Assembly: GCA_031769625.1 (NCBI GenBank)
Contig: JAUIMM010000121.1
Location: forward strand, 14,538,501-14,602,500
Direction of reading: 5' to 3'
Origin: Taudactylus pleione
Taxonomy: Eukaryota > Chordata > Amphibia > Anura > Myobatrachidae
DNA length: 64,000 nucleotides
The notes under the pieces are model-generated. The model searched no databases, was not told where the DNA came from, and saw only the letters and a list, made by a program, of their open reading frames with translations. Position 1 is the first letter of the stretch. Each line of letters opens with the position of its first letter. A program made the translations under genes and the position numbers. This document shows positions 56,716 to 64,000 of this stretch, piece by piece.

Positions 56716-58733
56716 ATTTTATTTATTTATTAACAGTTTCTTATATAGCGCAGCATATTCCGTTGCGCCTTACAATTGTAAACACTAATAGAACAAAACG
56801 GGGTAATAACAGACAGATATATAGGTAGGAAGGCCCTGCTCGCAAGCTTACAATCTATAGGGAAATAGGCATTGATACACAAGGATAGGTGCTATATATT
56901 GGATTTTGGTCCAGCCAGAATGCACAGTTTCTTGGTGGGCTGCATGATCCATTCACACCGGAATGTCGGCCAAATGTCATGAGGATGTGAGAGAAAGACG
57001 ATGTGTGAGGTTGTGTGTGGACTGTGAAAGGGGATGTAATTAGATATGGAAGCTATGAAGGTTATGTGGGCAGTTCTGGGATCTGATAAGCTTGCCTGAA
57101 GAGGTGGGTTTTCAGGGATCGCTTGAAGGATTGGAGTCTAGAGGAAAGTCGTATTGTGCGTGGTAAAGCATTCCATAGAGTGGGTGCAGCCCGAAGAAAG
57201 TTCTGTAACCGCAAGTAATGCATGGGGATGAGAGACGCAGATCTTGTGCTGAGCGGAGAGGTCGGGTAGGGAGATATTTTGAGATGAGTGAAGAGATGTA
57301 TGTTGGTGTGGTTTGGTTAATAGCCTTAAGTGTAAGTAAGAGTATTTTGTATTGAATACGGTAGAAAACCGGCAACCAATAGAAGGGCTGACAGAGCGGA
57401 GCAGCAGATGATGAACGTTTGGCAAGGAAGATAAGCCTTGCAGCTGCATTCATAATTGATTGTAATGGCGATAGCCTGTTTTTGGGAAGACCAGTAAAGA
57501 TGCTATTGCAATAGTCAATGCGGGAAACAATAAGTGCATGGATTAGAGTTTTTGCAGTGTCTTGTGTGAGATATGGTCGAATTTTGGATATGTTTTTTAG
57601 ATGTATGTGACAGGATTTAGAGACAGATTGAATGTGGGGAACAAAGGACAGTTCAGAGTCAAGGATGACACCAAGGCAGCAAGCTTGAGGGGAGGGTGGA
57701 TTGTCGAGTTATCAACAGTGATAGAGAGATCAGGTTGGTAACTGTTATTGACTGGTGGAAATATAATTAATTCTGTTTTAGAAATATTAAGTCTCAGGTG
57801 GCGAGATGACATCCAAGATGAAATTGCAGAAAGACATTCAGTGACACGGACCAGTACAGACGGTGATAAATCTGGGGAAGATAGGTAGATTTGAGTATCA
57901 TCCGCATACAGATGGTACTGAAATCCAAAAGAGCCGATTAGTTTGCCAAGAGAGGAGGTATAGATTGAGAATAACAGAGGCCCTAAGACAGAGCCTTGCG
58001 GTACTCCAACTGATAGAGGTAGTGAAGAGGAGGCAGAATCAGAAAAACGAACAGTAAAAGAGCGATCAGATAGGTAGGAAGAGAACCAAGAAAGAGCAGT
58101 GTCCTTAAGACCTAGGGATTGTAGTGTTTGTATGAGAAGAGTGGTCAACAGTGTCAAAAGCAGCAGAGAGATCTAGAAGAATTAGGAGTGAGTAATGGCC
58201 TTTAGCCTTGGCAGTGACCAGATCATTTACTACCTTAGTCAGTGCTGTCTCTGTGGAGTGTTGGGAACGGAAGCCGGACTGCAGTGGGTCCAATAAGTTG
58301 TGTGAGTTAAGGAAGTGTATGAGGCGGGTGTAGACAAGTCTCTCAAGTATCTTGGAGGGGCATGGGAGCTGGGAGATAGGCCGGTAATTTGAGAGAGTGT
58401 TGGGGTCAGAGTTTTGTTTTTTTCAGAATAGGAGTAATCACTTCATGCTTGAACAGTGATGGAAAGTTGCCAGTAGAGAGAGAGAGAGATTACAGATTTT
58501 AGTTAGGGTTGGGATGAGCACAGGAGACAGAGCTTTACTGATTTGTGAGGGTATAGGATCTAGAGGAGAGGTAATAGAGTAGGAGGATGAGAAGAGGGAA
58601 GATACTTCATCTTCGTTTATGAGATCAAATGAAGAGAAAGTGCCAGATGATTCAGGTAGGGAACTGAGCAGGTCACTAGCTGAAGAAGAGCATACCAATT
58701 CATTTCGGATCTCATCAAAATCTATCAAATGCA
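56716..58733 (-). mobile_element. L2 (CR1 group) LINE, 5'-truncated
   Basis: Its 3' end carries the typical CGCAGCATATTCCGTTGCGC block (complemented in use) at about 56740-56768 and an (AAAT)n tail at 56716-56729. The 5' truncation is at about 58733. Inserted in the DIRS recombinase; ATTTG on both sides may be the duplication. Confidence 0.88.
57112..58733 (-). pseudogene. L2 reverse transcriptase, truncated and frameshifted
   Basis: The minus strand reads part of the region before the polymerase (IDFDEIRNELVCSS; SITSPLDPIPSQI at about 58580). After a frameshift come [20 protein letters not shown] and [13 protein letters not shown] (58293-58150, first catalytic Asp). The frame 58157-57597 follows with [30 protein letters not shown] (YADD at 57897-57908) and [15 protein letters not shown]. 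After another shift the C-terminal frame 57453-57112 shows NAAARLIFLAKRSSSAAPLC, FYWLPVFYRIQYKILLLTLK. These are L2 signatures. The endonuclease is missing through 5' truncation, and frameshifts near 58150, 58430 and 57600 disable the rest. Confidence 0.88.
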
Positions 58734-59770
58734 TAGAACGTTAAAAACGTCTGGAGAGAAGACCACGTGGCCACCTTACAAAGCTGAACAGCCGAGGAGC
58801 CACGGCGAGCTGCCCACGATGGACTCACAGACCAAGTAGAATAAGCAGTAACAGAAGGCAGTACAGGAAGGCCCTCCTGAGTGTAAGCCTCAGAGATGGT
58901 CATACGAATCCACCTAGCCAATGTCTGCTTATTGGCTGGCCATCCCTTCTTGGGAAAACCATAGAGGACAAAGAAGGAGTCTGATTTCCAAAGGGAACTG
59001 GTATGGTCCACATAAGTCCTGAGAGCACGTACCACATCCAATAAGGCCTCATCTGCCGAGAGGTCTGGGGATTGAAATGCCGGAACAATAATTTCCTCAT
59101 TAATGTGGAAAGTAGAGACCACCTTAGGGTAAGTCCAATGAACCGCCCCTGTCCTGGTGAAAAATCAGGAATGGGGAAAAACAGGAAAGCGCCCCTAAGT
59201 CTGACACCCATCTGGCCGAAGCAATGGCCAGAAGAAAAAGTCTTAGATGTCAACCACTTGAGATCCACTGAGGCCAGTGGTTCAAATGGAGAGCCTTAAG
59301 GACAACAGCCAAATCCCAAGGAGACACAGGAGGGACAAAGGGAAGCTGAATCCGCAGGACACCCTGCAGGAAAGTACGAATGTCCGGTAAAGGAGCAATC
59401 CTACGTTGAAACCAAACTTATAGAGCCGAAACATGCACCTTCAGTGAGGCTAAGCGGAGGCCAAGGTCCAAACCCGCTTGAAGGAAAGCCAAAATTATAG
59501 ATATCATATATCCCAGAGGGTCATAACCCCTGTGACGACACCACTAAATATAAGTATGTCACACTCTGTGACATATACGAGCAGAGGCTGGTTTACGGGC
59601 TCTGAGCATGGTACTGACCACAGAGCTGGAAAAATCTTTGGACCTTAAGAGGTAAGTCTCAAGAGCCACGCCGGCAAAGACAGACAACCCAGATCTGGGT
59701 AACGGCAAGGACCCAGAGACAACAGGTCCGGACACTGACGCAACAGCAATGGAGTGTCGATGGAGAGACT

Positions 59771-61530
59771 CTAAAGATCTGAGTACCAAAGTCTTCTGGG
59801 CCACGCTGGAGCCACCAGCAGGACCATTCCTCCCTCTTGCTTGAACTTTTGAATGACCAGAGGAAGAAGGGAGACTGGAGGAAACCGGTATGCAAACTGG
59901 AAGGTCCACTTTACTGACAGAGCATCGACCAGGAGTGTCCCGGCATCTCTTGTCCTGGACCCGTAACTTGGCAGCTTGTGGTTGAGTCTGGAGGCCATGA
60001 GTCCACTTCTGGAAGGTTCCACTTGTCCACTAGGAGTTGAAACACCTCTTGGTGAAGAGACCATTCCGCTGGATGCACCTTGTGCCGGCTGAGGAAGTCT
60101 GCTTCCCAATTGAGAACCCCCGAAATGAACACTGCCGATATGGCTGGGAGATGGCCTTCCGCTGTCATCACCACCTGACTTTGAGTTCCTCCTTGATGAT
60201 TGATGTAAGCCACTGCCGTGGCATTGACTGACTGAACTTGCACGGGCTTTCTGTGAAGTACGAGTTTGGCTTGCTAAAGGGCGCTGAAGACCGCCTGAAG
60301 CTCGAATATGTTGATTGGTAGAGCAGACTTCTCTGCTGTCCACTGCCCCTGAAAGGAGTGTGTACCCATCACTGCGCCCCAACCCCGGAGACTGGCGTCT
60401 GTCGTCAAGAGGACCTATTCCGGAAACCAAAAGGGGCGCCCCTTGGTGAGGTGACACGTCTGCAGCCACCAGGCAAGGGACAGATGCACCTCTGGAGAGA
60501 GCACCATCAGTTGTGCCTTTATCCGATGGGGTAATCCGTTCCACCTGGAGAAGATCAATTTCTTCAGAGGCCTGGAATTAAACTGGGCATATTCCACAAT
60601 GTCGAACGTCGATATCATGGACCCCAGTACTTGCATTGCTGAGTGGATTGACACTTGGCAACTGTGGAGGCATCTGCGTACTCGCATCTGTAAAGTTGTG
60701 GTCAGAAAGATTCTCTGCTGTTGGGAATCCAACAGAGCTCCCAGATGGAGCATCCTCTGAGATGGAATAAGGGAGGACTTTATCCAATTGATCGACCATC
60801 CGTGAGCCTGAAGCACAGACTGTCAGCTGTAGGTGGTGTTGAAGTACTTCTGGAGACCCTGCCAACAATAAGAGGTCATCCAGGTAAGGCAACAGTCGAA
60901 CCCCCTGATGCCGTAGATGGGCTGCCATGACAGCCATAACCTTGGTAAACACTCGAGGAGCTGTGGAGAGACCAAACGGTAGCGCCCGAAACTGGAAATA
61001 TTGTTGCTGTATAGCAAAACGGAAGAAACACTGGTAATGTGATGAAGCAATTGGAATATACTGGTATGCATCCTGAATATCCAGCAATACCATAAAATCC
61101 CCCAGTACCATAGCCAGTACAATTGAGCGGAGGGTTTCCATCCTGAACCGAGGTACCCTGAGGAATCTGTTCAGGGGCTTGAGATTGATGATAGGCCGAT
61201 ATGATCCGTTTGGTTTCTGAACCAGAAAGAGATTGGAGTAATAACCCGTTCCTTTTTGAGAAGACGGGACCTGGATGACAACTCCTGCTTAAAGCAAGGA
61301 TTGTATTGCTTTCTGGATTTATAATGCCTTGTCTTTGTCTGACAGAGGGCTTGTGCAGAAGAATTGCTGGGGAGGCCTTCTGCGGAAGGCAAGGGCGTAC
61401 CCGTGAGAGACCACTTCTCTTACCCGAGTGTCTGTTGTGATCTGGCACCTGCACAGGGGGCGAACTGAAGAAGTCGGCCACCCACATTGGGTTCCCGGCA
61501 CCCCAGCTCCACAGCACAACGCGGCCATCA
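59771..61530 (-). pseudogene. DIRS reverse transcriptase and RNase H, frameshifted
   Basis: These enzymes copy the element RNA into DNA. In order on the minus strand: REVVSHGYALAFRRRPPQQF (near 61500-61430), KGTGYYSNLFLVQKPNGSYR, then the frame 61141-60578 with LLDIQDAYQYIPI, QFRALPFGLSTAPRVFTKV and YLDD at 60875-60886 (catalytic). A frameshift at about 60800 continues as LQAHGWSINWIKSSLIP and LGSMISTFDIVEYAQFNSRP. RNase H follows at 60243-59911 with VNATAVAYINHQGGTQS and FISGVLNWEADFLSRHKVHP. Further shifts reach FPPVSLLPLVIQKFKQEGGM and VAPAWPRRLWYSDL near 59780. At least four frameshifts and in-frame stops make it inactive. Confidence 0.85.
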
Positions 61531-63059
61531 GTTAACCCTCGGTGCTCTGCACCGAGGGGAGAAATGTGATGGCTGCACACTGGGGGTCGGGAGCTCTGGC
61601 TTCCGATACCCCAGTGCGGAGGAGAGGCCACAAACTGGGAGACTGAAGAGGCCGGCTGGCTCCCAGTGCAGCGCAGCAGCAGGGCTGTCTAGGGCAGTGT
61701 GGCCACTGGTTGGGGGGACAGGGAGCATTGGCTCCCTGTACCCCCAGCACTGAGAGGGGACCAGCAGCTGAGCGCAACTGGGTGTAAGGTAAAGCTGCTG
61801 TTGTTGCCAGGGCAGGGTTCCAGGCTGCAGAGCTGAGAGCCCTATGCTGGGGACCGGGAGCTCGGCTCCCAGTGTCCAGCACAGCAGGGCTGGCTTAGTA
61901 AAGCCCAGCACTGAGCGCTGGGCACAGTTAAAAACACACACCCCTAGGTACATAATGTTAAATAAAGTGTATACGGTATATTAATTTCCTGTATTTTAAA
62001 TGTATAATTAAAAGTGAAATGCACTTACCTGTAATTTCTCTGGACGGCCAGGGGATCCAGAGTCCTCAGTGGGCTGCTGGATCCCCCAGCCCCTTCCAGA
62101 GAAATAAAATGTCCTCCTATACAGCCTCATGGCTGGAAGTGGTATGAGGAGGTGCATAGGAAGCTGGCTAAGGCAGCCAGCTAACCGTTCTAGGGAGCTC
62201 CAAAGAGCTTCCCTTCCGTGGCCAGGAAGTCGTACACGGGGACCCTGCTTGCCCACCTCTGGAGCTCAGATTCAGGTAGAGATGGCAGGTTTGGTCCCTT
62301 AGCAGATTCCTGTAAGTACATTTTGGGGGTGTGGCCACAGCTAGTCGACGCATACGCAGCAGAGTGGTTCCAGGTGCCAGCGGTAGGAGCCCGAGTGTAC
62401 CTAAGAAGCGGTTCCAAACACCAATGGTAGAATTTGGTGGTGGCAGCATTGTTACGCCCATGGCGCAATGGCGAAGTCAGTGACAGACTTACTGACGGTA
62501 AGCGGGAATCCCCGATACCCCAAAGTCAAGTGGGGATCGAAACCCCAACCTGTGATCGGGAGTCGGCAAGAGGCCATCCGGTCACAGGGTGCCTGGGGGA
62601 TGTTAGAAGAAAGCACAACCCGTCCAACACCTGGAGCAGTGAAGTCAGGTGAAACGCACAGCCAGCAGTGATTTGATGAGATGCCACCATGTAACTGGTT
62701 GGTAAGATGCTGCCGGTGGTGATTGGAAGAGAACGCCGCCAGCGGTGGATGGCTCTTGCGGCCACTGCATGTGCACTGCAGCAGCCAGTCACTGCCGGCA
62801 GAATCTCCCCAGTGGTGGCGATTGGCTGCTCTGCGGCATATTCCCACTAGGCTGTTTTAGCTGGGCGCCGTGCCCTGCACGATTTGTAAAGGACAGAATG
62901 CGCCCTGCCCCTCTTAGCGGCAGCCCATTAAAACAGCCTGCGGGTGGGGAAATTAGCGATGCAGACGTCACCACCGGTGAATGGATGCCGGGCGCATGCC
63001 CAGCACCGGCCCTAGAATAAACACTAGGAGCGCACACAGCACATCACTCACTATTTTGC
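61531..63059. other. No gene recognised; possible DIRS leader
   Basis: GC-rich, with diverged direct repeats built on GGGAGCTC.GGCTCCCAGTG (61590-61880) and CCAGC.GTGATTGG-type units (62655-62830). Frames on both strands are compositional. The part next to 61530 may be DIRS gag or leader, but no motif supports it. Confidence 0.45.
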
Positions 63060-64000
63060 AATCACTGATTAGGGTACAGAGTGTGTAGAAGGGTACTGGC
63101 AGCAGTATTAGGGTACTGGGGCGAGTATAATAATATTGGCAGTAGTATTAGGGCACTGTCGGGGTACTGGGGTGTGTATAAGGGTAATGGCAGCAGTATT
63201 AGGGTACTGTCGGGTACTAGGTGTGTATAAGGGTACTGTGGCGAGTATAATAATATTGGAAGCAGTATTAGGGCACTGTCACTGTACTGGGGTGTGTATA
63301 AAGGTCTTGCCAGCAGTATGAGGGCACTGTCCGGGTACTGGCAGCAGTATTAGGTCACTTTCAGGGTACTGGGGTGTGTATAAAGGTACTGGCGACAGTA
63401 TTAGGGCACTGTCGGGGTACTGGGTGTGTATAAGGGTACTGGCAGCAGTATTAGGGTACGGTCAAGGTACTGGGTGTATATAAGGGTACTGGCAGCAGTA
63501 TTAGGGTACTGTCGGGGAACTGGGGTGTGTATAAGGGTAATGGCAGCAGTATTAGGGTACTGTCGGGTACTGGGTGTGTATAAGGGTACTAGCAGCAGTA
63601 TTAGGGTACTGGGGCGAGTATAATAATATTGGCAGCAGTATTAGGGCACCGTCACTGTAGTGGGGTGTGTAGAAGGGTCTTGCCAGCAGTATGAGGGCAC
63701 TGTCCGGGTACTGGCAGCAGTATTAGGGCACTCTCAGGGTATTGGGGTGTGTATAAAGGTACTGGCGACAGTATTAGGGCACTGTCTGGGTACTGGGTGT
63801 GTATAAGGGTACTGGCAGCAGTATTAGGGCACTGTCGTGGGTACTGGGGTGTGTATAAGGGTAATGGCAGCAGCATTAGGGTACTGTCGGGGTACTGGGT
63901 GTGTATAAGGGTAATGGCAGCAGTATTAGGGTGCTGTCGGGTACTGGGTGTGTATAAGGGTACTGTCAGGGTACTGGGGTGTGTATAAGGGTAATAGCAG
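63060..64000 (+). repeat. Minisatellite, GGGTACTGG / GCAGCAGTATTAGG units, runs off the window
   Basis: Units of about 50-65 bp combine GTGTATAAGGGTACTGGCAG, CAGTATTAGGGCACTGTC and GGGTACTGGGGTGT. At least 15 variants. Higher-order copies are visible (63130-63345 resembles 63520-63710). Repetitive frames on both strands are artefacts. Confidence 0.93.

Larger units (their letters stand above)
56644..59600 (-). pseudogene. DIRS tyrosine recombinase, split by an L2 and mutated
   Basis: This enzyme integrates the circular DNA copy. The minus strand reads AFLQAGLDLGLRLASLKVHV near 59480-59430, LDLKWLTSKTFSS at 59266, VVRALRTYVDHTSSLWKSD at about 59040-58980, and ends FLTFYAFD at 58739. The frame resumes beyond the L2 at about 56715 as IFASQDASFGHRILLSDQQR and stops at 56644-56646. 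The conserved HxxR box, usually read as His-Ser-Thr-Arg in these elements, is Tyr-Ser-Thr-Trp here (AYSTWS), so both catalytic residues are lost. The nucleophile Tyr in FYAFD is retained. Frameshifts also occur at 59270-59560. Confidence 0.85.
56229..61530 (-). mobile_element. DIRS-like retrotransposon, decayed, interrupted by an L2
   Basis: Minus-strand reverse transcriptase, RNase H and tyrosine recombinase in this order are diagnostic of DIRS elements. A complex terminal part at 56229-56625 contains inverted and direct copies of GTCCATA.GGTCCACAGGGAGACC. The 5' end (beyond 61530) could not be fixed. The L2 at 56716-58733 splits the recombinase. Confidence 0.85.

Noticed and set aside
62455..62560. 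Possible tRNA or tRNA-derived SINE head (GGCGCAATGGCG and GGATCGAAACCCC box-like motifs)
   Set aside because: The spacing is roughly right, but I could not build acceptor and anticodon stems. A tRNAscan run would decide.
63060..64000. Regular repeats resembling a CRISPR array
   Set aside because: Variable, directly adjacent units without unique spacers, in a vertebrate genome. It is a minisatellite.

Overview
The window is animal DNA made almost entirely of transposable elements, simple repeats and fragments. No host protein-coding gene, rRNA or convincing tRNA could be recognised. The mixture of a Harbinger (PIF) transposon with spliced genes and many derivatives, a Penelope-like element (PLE), a Tx1/L1-type LINE, an L2 LINE, a DIRS element with tyrosine recombinase, Tc1/mariner and hAT relics, plus SINE/L2-like tails, is typical of a large amphibian genome. 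An anuran is my best guess; a fish or another lower vertebrate is not excluded.

Layout. 1-6440: short non-autonomous DNA elements and a Tc1/mariner pseudogene cut by a Harbinger-type MITE. 6442-12008: a nearly complete PLE, with an inverted terminal copy, a direct 5' copy, the reverse transcriptase plus GIY-YIG reading frame (two frameshifts) and a 3' terminal copy. 12009-31320: a MITE mosaic with a BED-finger/hAT relic near 15.6-16.3 kb, a 66-bp minisatellite at 18.5 kb, and a three-level nested insertion at 29.6-30.4 kb. 31328-40105: an ATA-flanked MITE that received another MITE and, beside it, a 7.5 kb Harbinger element (32532-40021, TAA duplication). 40.5-45.2 kb: tandem repeats and more MITEs. 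45172-52044: a TTA-flanked MITE split by a full-length but decayed L1 (45564-51808). 52-56 kb: simple repeats, a PLE-like palindrome and a hAT MITE with an 8-bp duplication. 56229-61530: a decayed DIRS element on the minus strand whose recombinase frame is interrupted by a 5'-truncated L2. 63.06-64 kb: a minisatellite running off the end.

How it fits together. The Harbinger element is the only one whose genes look intact. Its transposase (minus strand, two recognisable exons, DDE residues present) is divergent from a four-exon Myb/SANT-like gene and convergent with a second, three-exon Myb/SANT-like gene. Splice sites and phases fit in all three models. About ten MITEs in the window carry the same terminal sequence as this element, so it or a relative is the likely source of the proteins that moved them. 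These MITEs are built as a chain of short perfect hairpins whose arms differ between copies in a paired fashion. That hairpin-chain MITE family, and the three-gene Harbinger element that shares its ends, are the most interesting items here.
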